NCBI GenBank assembly: GCA_036558305.1 | Contig: DATBFX010000539.1 | Coordinates: 1-10,601, forward strand | DNA from: DATBFX01 sp036558305 | GTDB taxonomy: Bacteria > Chloroflexota > Chloroflexia > Thermomicrobiales > UBA6265 | Length of the DNA: 10,601 nucleotides | Reading direction: 5' to 3' | In this document: positions 1-7,133 of the stretch, one piece after another | Layout of the letters: each line of letters begins with the position of its first letter | Position numbering within the stretch: the first letter of the stretch is position 1 | Program-made: the position numbers and the translations under genes | The notes under the pieces: generated by a model | What the model saw: the letters and a program-made list of their open reading frames with translations, nothing else | The model's database searches: none | What the model was told of the DNA's origin: nothing

Positions 1-15
1 AGGAGTGAGGCGAGA

Positions 16-46
16 GACTGGGCGGCCGCAGCGCGTCCGCCCAGTC
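16..46. terminator. Hairpin, possible terminator
   Basis: A perfect 10-bp stem (GACTGGGCGG paired with CCGCCCAGTC) encloses an 11-nt loop. No clear U-tract follows on either strand, so it is only a candidate terminator or other RNA/DNA hairpin. It might serve a gene that lies left of the window. Confidence 0.35.
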
Positions 47-244
47 GTACGGCGATCAGATCGAGCCCTTCGGCGGACGATTGGAGGGTGAAAGCGGTGG
101 CGGAGGGTCTTAATCCACTTGCCGCTGGGATATTTTGCGCCCATTGTGCGCGAACCACCGGCAAACCCGTGAGATTCCCGTCCGATGGGAGTCCGTACGT
201 AGGCGGTCGTTTCCGTCAAGGGAACGTCGGTGCCAAGGTCCATG

Positions 245-279
245 GGAACCGTGACCCGACCCTGCCGGGTCACGGTTCC
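245..279. terminator. Strong 14-bp hairpin, candidate terminator
   Basis: A perfect 14-bp inverted repeat (GGAACCGTGACCCG and its complement) encloses a 7-nt loop, ACCCTGC. Read on the plus strand it is followed by GTGTTCG, only a weak U-tract; on the minus strand no U-run follows. It lies about 209 nt beyond the stop codon of the minus-strand cysteine-rich gene, so it could end that transcript, or it could act bidirectionally. The stem is seen directly; the terminator role is inferred. Confidence 0.5.
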
Positions 280-332
280 GTGTTCGCGCAGCAGGACACG
301 AGGCTGTCGGCGCCTCGGCACGGCGAGGTCCC

Positions 333-344
333 GGTTGGCCAACC
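333..344. promoter_or_regulatory. 12-bp perfect palindrome
   Basis: GGTTGGCCAACC is its own reverse complement, in a stretch with no gene. Such a site could bind a dimeric regulator, but no promoter elements or adjacent start codon accompany it, and in GC-rich DNA a palindrome of this length can arise by chance. Confidence 0.2.
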
Positions 345-487
345 AAACGTGAAATCGAACCCGTCGAGCGACTGGCACATGTGACTGTCGCCGCGGCAGA
401 CGTCGCTTCACCCGGCATCCGGCATGGTGGCGCGCCAGGAGGACAGCAGTGGTCCACGGAGACGAGACCACCGGTGACGAACCGGGC

Positions 488-2098
488 TCAGGACCCCGCG
501 GCGCGGCAGTCGCCGAGGCCGATGGACCCCCCGCCCATCTCGGTGCAGACCTCACCCTCGTCGCAGCAAACGGCGGCGGCGTCGGTGACGCAGATGATCC
601 GGTCCTCCGCGCAGCAGATGGGGCCGCCGGGCAGCCCATCGATGCAGCGCTCGCCCGCGCCGCAGCAGAAGAACTCGCCGGTCGGCGAGACACATCCCGC
701 CCGCCCGGCGGGGCAGCAGCCGCCGATGCCTGTCCCCGGCGCCAGTTCGGCGCAGTCCTCGCCCTCGCCGCAGCAGACGGTCCCGTCGGGGGTGTGGCAC
801 GCCTGTCGCCCCTCCTGGCAGCAGGCGCCGACAGGGGACAAGACTGAGGGGTAGTCGCAGACGTCGCCTTCTCGGCAGCAACCGACGCCCTCGTCGGTGG
901 CGCACGCCTCGAGTTCCGCCGGGCAGCAGGCGCCGGAGTTCAGGGTGTACTTACAGACCAGGCCCGCGGCGCAGCAGCCGACCAGGTATCCCAAGGCGAA
1001 CTGACTGGCGCACGCCTCGAGTCCCTCCGAGCAGCAGGCGCCGAGCAACGGGAATGCCGTCTCGCCGCAGACCTCGCCCTCGTCGCAGCAGGCGGATTGG
1101 GGAAAGAAAGGAGTGTTGCCGCTTTCGGTCACCGTGACGCACCCCGCCCGCCCCGCTGGACAGCAGGCGCCGAGGCCGTTCTCCTCGAAGGTCGGCGTGG
1201 GGGCGCAGACCCTGTCCGCGCCGCAGCATACGGTATCCGCGGCTAAGTCTTCACCGATTGCGAAGCACGCCTCCCGTCCCTCCGCGCAGCAGAGTTGGTG
1301 CGGGGACTCGCCCGCGCAGACCTCGCTGCTCCCGTCGCAACACTCCGGGCCGCAAGGAATGCCCGGGCAGTCGACCGCCAGACCGCAGTTGTTCGTGACT
1401 GTGCCGCCGCAGGCCCCTTCGCAGGTGGTCTCCGGCGCCTCGGGGGTGCAGCAGCCTGTGCGGGTGCAGACATCGGTGGCCTGGGGGCAGCAGACCCCGC
1501 CGCAGCAGTGCCGATCGCCGCCGCAGGCGCGGCCGTCCGGCGCCGCCGGGTCGGGGCAACTGCCGGTGCGACGGTCGCAGCTGCCGGCGAGGTGACAGGC
1601 GTCGAGGGGGGTGCAGACGATGGGCGTGCCGGCGCAGGAGCCGTCGCTTTGGCAGACGTCGTCCTCCGTGCAGGGGTCGCCGTCGTCGCAGGTGCGCCGG
1701 CCCTCGACGGCGACCGGATCGGGGATCAGGGTGCATTGGCCGGCTTCGCAGGCGGCCAGTTGGCAGCGGGTGCGGGGGCAGCGATGGTCGCAGGCGCCGC
1801 AGTTCATCGGGTCGGTCAGGTAGTCCGTGGTGGGATCGACGCAGAGGGCACGGCACGGCTCCAGTGGGGATGGGCAGGCGCAGAGGCGGCGGCCGGTGGC
1901 GTCCTTGTCGCCGCAGAGCCCGGAGCAGCAGTTGGCGTCCTCACGGCACGAGCGGCCGACCGGACGGCACGTCGCGGCGGCGGCTCGCGGACCGAGGGCG
2001 GCGAGGAGGCTACCGGCGATCGCGGCGAGCATGCCGCGGCGGGAGGCGCGGCCGGTAGCCCACGCCCGCGTCATAACATCGAAGCGCCGACCGTCCAT
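488..2098 (-). CDS. Tat-exported cysteine-rich repeat protein
   Basis: This 536-residue protein has unknown function. Its N-terminus is a twin-arginine leader: an extended n-region with FDVMTRAWATGR, then SRRGMLAA, a hydrophobic stretch (about 23-36) and an AAAA cleavage-like region near 39-42. The leader has no cysteine; the mature part has about 82 (roughly 15%). Residues 44-250 hold varied modules, including MNCGACDHRC (98-107), similar to a module in the upstream neighbour. Residues 270-518 hold seven dyads alternating CC-x6-C and CC-x5-C, for example CCPAGRAGC followed by CCDEGEVC. I infer a disulfide-stabilised or metal-binding secreted protein. The ATG at 2098 has GGGAGGAG 7 nt upstream. 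Similar cysteine modules occur in myxobacterial and Chloroflexota proteins, from memory. It lies 136 bp downstream of its paralogue, with a strong hairpin between. The reading is secure; the biochemical role is unknown. Confidence 0.85.
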   Translation of the reverse strand: MDGRRFDVMTRAWATGRASRRGMLAAIAGSLLAALGPRAAAATCRPVGRSCREDANCCSGLCGDKDATGRRLCACPSPLEPCRALCVDPTTDYLTDPMNCGACDHRCPRTRCQLAACEAGQCTLIPDPVAVEGRRTCDDGDPCTEDDVCQSDGSCAGTPIVCTPLDACHLAGSCDRRTGSCPDPAAPDGRACGGDRHCCGGVCCPQATDVCTRTGCCTPEAPETTCEGACGGTVTNNCGLAVDCPGIPCGPECCDGSSEVCAGESPHQLCCAEGREACFAIGEDLAADTVCCGADRVCAPTPTFEENGLGACCPAGRAGCVTVTESGNTPFFPQSACCDEGEVCGETAFPLLGACCSEGLEACASQFALGYLVGCCAAGLVCKYTLNSGACCPAELEACATDEGVGCCREGDVCDYPSVLSPVGACCQEGRQACHTPDGTVCCGEGEDCAELAPGTGIGGCCPAGRAGCVSPTGEFFCCGAGERCIDGLPGGPICCAEDRIICVTDAAAVCCDEGEVCTEMGGGSIGLGDCRAAGS

Positions 2099-2105
2099 CG
2101 CGAAG

Positions 2106-2113
2106 CTCCTCCC
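2106..2113 (-). promoter_or_regulatory. Ribosome binding site for the 536-aa cysteine-rich gene
   Basis: On the minus strand GGGAGGAG lies 7 nt before the ATG at 2098. It supports that start, which also aligns the leader peptide with that of the paralogue. Confidence 0.75.
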
Positions 2114-2164
2114 GGCATGCCGTCGGCCTTCGACCGTCGTCTTCCACCCCGGTGACCAAGCCCG

Positions 2165-2192
2165 GCGGTCCGCCGGTCGTCCGGCGGACCGC
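2165..2192 (-). terminator. 12-bp hairpin between the two cysteine-rich genes
   Basis: A perfect 12-bp stem (GCGGTCCGCCGG with its complement) closes a TCGT tetraloop. It sits 43 nt beyond the stop of the upstream cysteine-rich gene (2235) and 67 nt before the start of the next. No U-tract follows on the minus strand, so it may be a partial terminator, an attenuator or an mRNA-stabilising 3' end that gives the two paralogues different expression. The stem is seen; the role is inferred. Confidence 0.5.
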
Positions 2193-2234
2193 GCGCGGGA
2201 TCAGCGGGGTGGCACAACAGGGCTGGCCGTTGAA

Positions 2235-3164
2235 TTAGCCGCCGCAGATGTGCCTGCTGACATCCACGTCGAATTCGCAGCCACCGCTGCAGCACTGCTC
2301 GGCCGTAACGCAGGGCTGGCCGCCTGCCGTGCAGCACGTTCCGCTGCTCGGCGAGCAGATGTTGCCCCCGCAGCAAAGGCGGTTTTCATCACAGAACAGT
2401 CCAGCCGCGCGGCAGGTGCACTCGCCGCCGTCGGGCGAGCACCACGACCGTGCCGGGTCTGGGCAGTTGCCGTCGTTGCAGCACTCCTGGCACGTTCCGC
2501 CGCAATTCATCTGCCCGGACGGACAGGCGCAGCCTCCGGATTGGCAGATCTGGCCGCCGCTGCCGCACCCGGTGCCGTCCGGTGCCGACGTGCACGTCCC
2601 CACGCCGCCGGTGAGGTTGCAGGTTTCGCACTCGCCACTGCAGGCGGTGTCGCAGCAGACGCCGTCGGCGCAGTGGCCGGTGGCGCACTCCGCGTCGCCG
2701 GCGCAGGCGCCGCTCTGGGCGGTCAGGCACGCCCCATTCGCGCAGACTTTCCCGTCGGCACAGGCGTTGTCGCAGGCGCCGCAGTTGAGTTCGTCGCTCG
2801 TGAGGTCGGTGCAGGTGCCCGTGCACCGCGTCCCGGCGCACGCGCAGCGGCCGTTGACGCACGCCTCGCCCAGGCAACAGTCCGCGTCGACGGCGCAGGT
2901 CTGGCTCGGTCCGCACGCGGTCGAGGGCGGGGCGGCCGGGGTACAGTGGCCGTGGTTGCACCGATCCCGGCCGCAACAGTCGCCGTCATCGGCGCAGGGG
3001 CGACCGGCGGAGCAGGGACGCCCCCGCGCCGCCGCCGGGCGCGCGGCGCGGCCGAGCCCGACAAGGGCGGCACCGCCCCCGAGCAGGCCGCGCAGCACCC
3101 CGCGGCGGGAGGTGCGGCCCGTGGCCCACGCCCGCGTCCACTCGTCAAAATGCTCTCCGTCCAT
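2235..3164 (-). CDS. Tat-exported cysteine-rich protein, paralogue of the next gene
   Basis: This 309-residue protein has unknown function. Its leader starts MDGEHFDEWTRAWATGRT, followed by SRRGVLRG, a glycine/alanine/leucine hydrophobic core (about 24-38) and an AAA region near 44-46. This is a good Tat signal, and 17 of its first 22 residues match the downstream paralogue. The mature part has about 52 cysteines (17%) in small modules, such as LNCGACDNAC (127-135) and CADGVCCDTACSGEC (165-179). These resemble modules common in myxobacterial and Chloroflexota exported proteins (from memory). It lacks the alternating CC-x6-C/CC-x5-C array of its paralogue. The frame extends upstream to 3233, but I chose the ATG at 3164 because GGAGGA lies 6 nt before it and it aligns with the paralogue's start. 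Likely secreted, disulfide-rich or metal-binding; the role is not known. Confidence 0.85.
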   Translation of the reverse strand: MDGEHFDEWTRAWATGRTSRRGVLRGLLGGGAALVGLGRAARPAAARGRPCSAGRPCADDGDCCGRDRCNHGHCTPAAPPSTACGPSQTCAVDADCCLGEACVNGRCACAGTRCTGTCTDLTSDELNCGACDNACADGKVCANGACLTAQSGACAGDAECATGHCADGVCCDTACSGECETCNLTGGVGTCTSAPDGTGCGSGGQICQSGGCACPSGQMNCGGTCQECCNDGNCPDPARSWCSPDGGECTCRAAGLFCDENRLCCGGNICSPSSGTCCTAGGQPCVTAEQCCSGGCEFDVDVSRHICGG

Positions 3165-3170
3165 CGCTTC

Positions 3171-3176
3171 TCCTCC
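3171..3176 (-). promoter_or_regulatory. Ribosome binding site deciding the start at 3164
   Basis: GGAGGA on the minus strand lies 6 nt before the ATG at 3164. The in-frame start further upstream at 3233 would add 23 residues ahead of the Tat leader that have no counterpart in the paralogue. Confidence 0.75.
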
Positions 3177-3215
3177 AGCGTGTAGCGCCGTGTCGGCTGC
3201 GCCCAGGCGCCAGCC

Positions 3216-3241
3216 GGCGCGCACGGCGCGCACGGCGCGCA
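3216..3241. repeat. Three tandem copies of GGCGCGCAC
   Basis: A 9-bp unit is repeated head to tail: two exact copies, then a third truncated to GGCGCGCA. It lies in the 94-bp gap between the sulfurtransferase stop and the cysteine-rich gene start, upstream of the latter's ribosome binding site. It is probably slippage-generated GC-rich spacer; a regulatory role is possible but not shown. Confidence 0.6.
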
Positions 3242-3258
3242 GGTCGTTGCACCCGCCG

Positions 3259-4110
3259 TCACCGCTCGATGGGGGCGCCGATCAGGGAGCCCCACTCGGT
3301 CCAACTCCCGTCGTAGTTGCGGACGTCCGGATAGCCGAGGAGTTCGGTGAGGACGAACCAGGTGTGGGCGGAGCGCTCGCCGATCCGGCAATAGGTGATG
3401 ACCGCCCGGTCCGGAGTGATGCCCGCGCCGTCGTAGATCGCCCGCAACTCGCCGGCCGATCGGAAGGTCCCGTCGTCGGCGACGGCGGTTGCCCAGGGGA
3501 CGTTGTGGGCGCCGGGGATGTGCCCGCCGCGCTGCGCCCCCTCTTGCGGCAGGTTTTCCGGCGCCAGCAGTTCGCCCGCGTACTCCCTGGGAGATCGAAC
3601 GTCGACCAGGGCATGCTCGGCCGCGACGAGACCCCGGGCGACGTCGTCGCGGAAGGCGCGCGCGGCCGGATTCGGTCGTCGCGCCCGGTAGCCGGTCGCC
3701 GTCACCCAGGGTGTGGTCTGCGACACCGCGCGAGCTTCGCCGATCCATCTGGCGCGCCCGCCGTTCATCAGGCGGACGTTCGCGTGACCGTAGAGTTTGA
3801 ACAGCCAGTAGGCGAAGGCGGCGAACCAGTTGTGGTTGTCGCCGTAGAGAACGACCAGCGTGTCGTTCGCGATCCCGGAGCGTCCGAGGAGCGCCTCCCA
3901 CTCCCGTTGCGACGGGATGTCGCGAACGGGTTGCCGCTGGAGGTCGCGCTGCCAGTGCCAGCCGACGGCGCCGGGAATGTGGCCGATCTCGTAGGCGCTG
4001 GTGTCGACGTCGACTTCGACGAGGCGGATCTGCGGGTTCTCGAGGTGCGTGGCAACCCAGGCCGTGTCGACGAGGGCCGTGAGATTGGCGTATCCCTGCT
4101 CTTCCGGCAC
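3259..4110 (-). CDS. Thiosulfate sulfurtransferase (two-domain rhodanese)
   Basis: This 283-residue enzyme has tandem rhodanese domains, about 12-125 and 160-275, the usual length for the family. Known family role: moving the sulfane sulfur of thiosulfate to a thiophilic acceptor such as cyanide or a thiol. The C-terminal domain has the active loop CRIGERS, with C241 as catalytic cysteine; by my reading it is the only cysteine in the protein. CRxGxR favours thiosulfate over 3-mercaptopyruvate, whose enzymes carry a CGSGVTA-type loop. At the matching site of the N-terminal domain an aspartate (YGDNHNW, D91) replaces cysteine, as is normal for the inactive half. HIPGA occurs in both halves. The frame opens further upstream, but I chose GTG at 4110 because GGAGG lies 5 nt before it; the ATG at 4122 lacks such a site. 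No signal peptide, so cytoplasmic. It is followed by two cysteine-rich exported proteins. Confidence 0.93.
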   Translation of the reverse strand: MPEEQGYANLTALVDTAWVATHLENPQIRLVEVDVDTSAYEIGHIPGAVGWHWQRDLQRQPVRDIPSQREWEALLGRSGIANDTLVVLYGDNHNWFAAFAYWLFKLYGHANVRLMNGGRARWIGEARAVSQTTPWVTATGYRARRPNPAARAFRDDVARGLVAAEHALVDVRSPREYAGELLAPENLPQEGAQRGGHIPGAHNVPWATAVADDGTFRSAGELRAIYDGAGITPDRAVITYCRIGERSAHTWFVLTELLGYPDVRNYDGSWTEWGSLIGAPIER

Positions 4111-4115
4111 GATAA

Positions 4116-4120
4116 CCTCC
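4116..4120 (-). promoter_or_regulatory. Ribosome binding site deciding the GTG start at 4110
   Basis: GGAGG on the minus strand lies 5 nt before the GTG at 4110. Part of it overlaps the ATG at 4122, which itself has only a pyrimidine-rich sequence upstream, so the GTG is the better start. Confidence 0.7.
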
Positions 4121-4213
4121 ATGACGGGAGGACAGCGGCGAGACCGCGCGTCGACGGTCAGGCGAAGTGGCGACAGCATGGCCGAGACGATCGCCGGCCG
4201 GCATCGCCCGGGA

Positions 4214-4242
4214 GATGTAGTTCGCGAGGGAGCGGGGTGCAA
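4214..4242 (-). promoter_or_regulatory. Weak candidate promoter for the sulfurtransferase
   Basis: On the minus strand, TTGCAC (4242-4237) and TACATC (4219-4214) are separated by exactly 17 nt, in the 159-bp gap between the regulator's stop and the sulfurtransferase start. Each hexamer matches the sigma-70 consensus at only about half its positions, so this is a suggestion only. It would give a leader of about 95 nt. Confidence 0.25.
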
Positions 4243-4269
4243 ATTCCCCCGGCCGGTGGCCGAGGAAGG

Positions 4270-7044
4270 CTACCGAGGGGATGGATCGGTGGGGGCGAGA
4301 CCGTGCCGGTGAGCGTAGGAGACCGCGCCGGCACGAGAGTGCACGTCCAGCTTCGCGTAGATGTTGGCGAGGTGGCGCTTGACCGTGGCGTGCGTCAGGA
4401 AGAGGGCGCCGGCGATTTCGTGATTGCCGGCCCCGGTCGTCAAGAGTCGCAAGACCTCCCGTTCGCGGGGTGTCAAGACGGCTCCGGGGGGATCGCCCGA
4501 TGTGGGCGGATCGCCGGCGAGAGCGCGGGCGACCGCCTCCTCGATCGGGAGGGCGAAACCGGTTGCCCAGGCGGCGGCGAACGCTTCCGGGGTCAGTTGA
4601 CCGCGGGTGACGGCGACCTCCCGTTCGTACTCCTCCAGGTAGTACGGCGAGATGGTCTTCTCGATGGCCGTCCGGAGTGCCTCCGACGCCCCGTACAGCC
4701 AGGCCGCCCGCTCCGGCCGGCCGGTCATGCCGGCGATGTCGGCCAGGTCGTCGAAGGAGGCCGGAATCTCCCAGATGTCGTGCAGGGTCCAACGGAGGGC
4801 GAGGGCTTCGCGGGCGAGCGTCTCGGCTTGCCGGTAAGCGCGGCGCTTGTAGGCGAGGCAGGCGCGGACGTTGAGCGCCCAGGCGAGACCGGCCCGGTCG
4901 CCGAGGGCGCGGAACAACGCCAATGCCTCGTCGCAGCAACGGGCCGCGCCGTCCTGGTCGGCGGGATCGCCGGCGCGGTCGAGTGTGCCGAGATCGCCCA
5001 GCGTTCCCAATTGGCCGAGGGCGCGACCCAGCCGAGCCGGTTCGGCCAGTTCCCGGTAGAGCGCGACGGCCTCCTCCAGGAGCGCGCGCGCGCCGTCCCC
5101 ATCGCCCGAAAACTGCGTCGCCAGTCCCAGCACCTCGGTCGCGCGGGCGAGTCCCAGGCGGTCTCCGTGGCGCAGGGAGAGGCGCCGCGCGTCCTGCGCC
5201 AGCGAGATCGCCCGTGGGTACTCGCCACGGGCAACGAGTAACCGGCCCGCGACGACAAGCGCCCTGACCCTCGTCTCGGCGGCAACGTCGGAGGCGAGCG
5301 CGAGGGATTCCTCAAGCCAGCCGAGACCTTCGCCCGGGCCGCCGACGATCCACCAGAGCGGCTCCAGGGCGGCGGCGAGTCGCAATGTCTCCGCGGTCGC
5401 ACCGCGCTCGGCGAGCCGGTCTCGCGCGGCGCGGAAGTTGGGGAGCTCGCCGGTCAACAGGGCGTGCCAATCCCCCGGCCCCTCGCCCCAGAATGCCGCT
5501 TCGGCCCGTTCCGCCAGGGTGACGTAGTACGCGGCGTGCGCATCGCGACTCGTCTCCAGTTCGCCGGACCCGGCGAGCAGGTCCAGGGCATACTCGCGGA
5601 CCGTCTCCAGCAACACGAACCGGGGCGAATCGGTCTCGGCCTCGTCGCTTATCGTCCCACCAGCGGAGTGCTCTGGGCGCAGGAGACTGTGGTCGAGGAG
5701 GGAAGCGATCCCCTCAAGAGTAGCGAGCTTCGCGCCTCGAGCTTCGAGTTTGGATCGGCCAACGTCGCGGCACTCCTCATCGAGGACGGTATGGGCCACA
5801 CCGGAGCCAGATCTCGAAGCGCGAAGCGCGAAGCTCGAAGCTACAGCCTCCGCCGCCTCCAGCGTGAAGCCGCCGACGAAGACGGCGAGGCGGCGGAAGA
5901 GGACTTGCTCATCCGCCGCCAGGAGGTCGTAGGACCAGGCGATGGCATCGCGCATCGTCCGCAACCGGACCGGTGCGTCTACGGGACCGCCGGTCAGCAA
6001 CGGTAGGCGCCGTTCCAGGCGGGTCAGCAGCGCCCTCGGGGCGAGGAGTCCGATCCGCGTGGCGGCGAGTTCGATCGCGAGGGGAATGGAATCGAGGCGG
6101 GCGCAGATCTCGGCAACGACCGGGGCATTGGTCTCGGTTAGGGTGAAGTCGGATCTAACGGACTGGGCGCGTTCGACGAAGAGGCGGACCGCGTCGCTGG
6201 CGGCTACCCGATCGAACGACAACCAGCCGACGGGGTCGGGTAGCGCCAGTGGGGGGACCGGGAAACGATGTTCGCCCGAGAGGTTGAGCGGGGCCCGGCT
6301 GGTCACGAGCAGCGTCAGGTTGGGACAGGCGGCGAGGAGATCGGAGACGAGCGAAGCGGCGGGAAGGACCTGCTCGAAGTTGTCGAGGACCAACAGGCAG
6401 CGCCTGGACCGAAGGGTGTGTTGCACCCGTTCGGGCGCCGGGCGGCGGTCGGCCTGGCGGAGTCCCAGGACGTCGGCAATCGCCGACGCGACGAGCGCCG
6501 GGTCGCGAATCGGCGAAAGGGCAACGTAGGCAACGCCGTCGGCGAAGGCGTCCCGGAGTTGACCGGCGACGCGGATCGCCAGTCGCGTCTTGCCGATCCC
6601 GCCGGGACCGATCAGGCTCAGGAGACGGGCGCCGTCCGGTCGATCGGGTCGGCGCAGGAGTGCCGCGACCGAGGCAGCTTCGCGGTCGCGTCCGACCAGG
6701 GTGGTGAGGGGCGTCGGCGGCGGCTGCACGGCCCCGACCGGCGAGCGTCTGGTCGGGGCCGGTCCTGGGGCAGGAGCAGCGCCGGCGACCACCCGATCAA
6801 CCGGGACGCGCAAAACGGGCTGGGCGAGACGCGCCCGGTAGCGCGCGAGATCGTCCGGAGCGATCCGATAGGTGCCGGCGTATTTGACGGCGGGGAGATC
6901 GCCGCGGGCGATGGCGCGGCGGATGGTGCGGTGGTGGACATTCAACTCCGCCGCGGCCGCCTGGGCGGTGAGGGTGGCGGTCGCGATGGCGTCGATGGCG
7001 CCGGCTAGTTCGGCCGAACTGTCCGGTCTGTCCATGGTGTCCAC
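4270..7044 (-). CDS. LuxR-type ATPase regulator with an extra N-terminal HTH
   Basis: This 924-residue cytoplasmic transcription regulator has, in order: an excisionase/MerR-like helix-turn-helix (about 24-72, TAQAAAAELNVHHRTIRRAI); a proline/alanine linker; a VGRD-led ATPase with Walker A GPGGIGKT (146-153), Walker B LLVLDNF (217-223), VTSR (247-250) and IPLAIEL (320-326); a winged-helix region with AVFVGGF; a TPR-like helical region (about 495-800); and a C-terminal LuxR/GerE HTH (857-916, LTPREREVLRLL with HATVKRHLANIYAKL). Such proteins are thought to act as ATP-controlled switches that sense a ligand through the TPR part; no ligand can be inferred here. An in-frame palindromic insertion occupies about residues 402-441. 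The GTG at 7044 and the ATG at 7035 are about equally likely starts, neither with a good ribosome binding site. It is divergent from the Rdx gene. Confidence 0.92.
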   Translation of the reverse strand: MDTMDRPDSSAELAGAIDAIATATLTAQAAAAELNVHHRTIRRAIARGDLPAVKYAGTYRIAPDDLARYRARLAQPVLRVPVDRVVAGAAPAPGPAPTRRSPVGAVQPPPTPLTTLVGRDREAASVAALLRRPDRPDGARLLSLIGPGGIGKTRLAIRVAGQLRDAFADGVAYVALSPIRDPALVASAIADVLGLRQADRRPAPERVQHTLRSRRCLLVLDNFEQVLPAASLVSDLLAACPNLTLLVTSRAPLNLSGEHRFPVPPLALPDPVGWLSFDRVAASDAVRLFVERAQSVRSDFTLTETNAPVVAEICARLDSIPLAIELAATRIGLLAPRALLTRLERRLPLLTGGPVDAPVRLRTMRDAIAWSYDLLAADEQVLFRRLAVFVGGFTLEAAEAVASSFALRASRSGSGVAHTVLDEECRDVGRSKLEARGAKLATLEGIASLLDHSLLRPEHSAGGTISDEAETDSPRFVLLETVREYALDLLAGSGELETSRDAHAAYYVTLAERAEAAFWGEGPGDWHALLTGELPNFRAARDRLAERGATAETLRLAAALEPLWWIVGGPGEGLGWLEESLALASDVAAETRVRALVVAGRLLVARGEYPRAISLAQDARRLSLRHGDRLGLARATEVLGLATQFSGDGDGARALLEEAVALYRELAEPARLGRALGQLGTLGDLGTLDRAGDPADQDGAARCCDEALALFRALGDRAGLAWALNVRACLAYKRRAYRQAETLAREALALRWTLHDIWEIPASFDDLADIAGMTGRPERAAWLYGASEALRTAIEKTISPYYLEEYEREVAVTRGQLTPEAFAAAWATGFALPIEEAVARALAGDPPTSGDPPGAVLTPREREVLRLLTTGAGNHEIAGALFLTHATVKRHLANIYAKLDVHSRAGAVSYAHRHGLAPTDPSPR
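5721..5843. repeat. Palindromic repeat element inserted in frame in the regulator
   Basis: Imperfect terminal inverted repeats (5721-5748 and 5813-5843) match at all but two positions and a 3-nt gap; both are built from AGCTTCG/CGAAGCT units. They flank 64 nt. The outer ends read TAGC and GCTA. As bounded here it is 123 nt, exactly 41 codons, and open in the regulator's frame. It encodes a stretch (including RSKLEARGAKLA) where related regulators, from memory, run almost directly from the EAAEAV helix into a LEGIASLLDHSLL-like segment. No transposase is encoded. It resembles a MITE- or REP-like dispersed element, analogous to Rickettsia palindromic elements found inside genes. End positions are uncertain by a few nt. 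Confidence 0.7.
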
Positions 7045-7133
7045 TTCGGCACGCTCGCGGAATGGTCTGGAACCGGCGTCGTCGAAGATTCTGGTCGTTG
7101 GAGCTGACGGTCTGAGGGCTTCTTCAGTAGCTC

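Larger units (their letters stand above)
1..487. other. Gene-poor left flank, no supported CDS
   Basis: I find no convincing gene here. Short open frames exist on both strands, but their third codon positions are not GC-rich like those of the real genes nearby, they lack well-placed ribosome binding sites, and I recognise no family. The stretch lies downstream of the minus-strand cysteine-rich gene that stops at 488. It holds a 10-bp-stem hairpin (16-46), a 14-bp-stem hairpin (245-279) and a 12-bp palindrome (333-344). The part around 110-180 is less GC-rich than the surrounding coding DNA, which fits intergenic sequence. Confidence 0.6.

Noticed and set aside
1..144. A minus-strand open frame starting at ATG 144 and running off the left edge
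   Set aside because: Its third codon positions are only about 60% GC, there is no ribosome binding site, and the translation resembles no family I know.
88..384. A 98-codon plus-strand frame with a GTG start
   Set aside because: The ribosome-binding-like GGAGG touches the start codon, the frame crosses the strong hairpin at 245-279, and the protein looks like no known family.
488..2098. The regularly spaced GC-rich motifs as a possible CRISPR array
   Set aside because: The periodicity is that of cysteine codons in an open frame, with varying spacing and no conserved DNA repeat.
4225..4275. A cobalamin-riboswitch-like string (GGGAGCGGGGTGCAAATTCC) on the plus strand
   Set aside because: The rest of the cobalamin core does not follow and there is no plus-strand gene downstream; probably coincidence.
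2248..5241. A 997-codon open frame on the plus strand
   Set aside because: It runs antisense across three well-recognised minus-strand genes and their gaps, has no family resemblance, and is a by-product of GC-rich codon use on the other strand.
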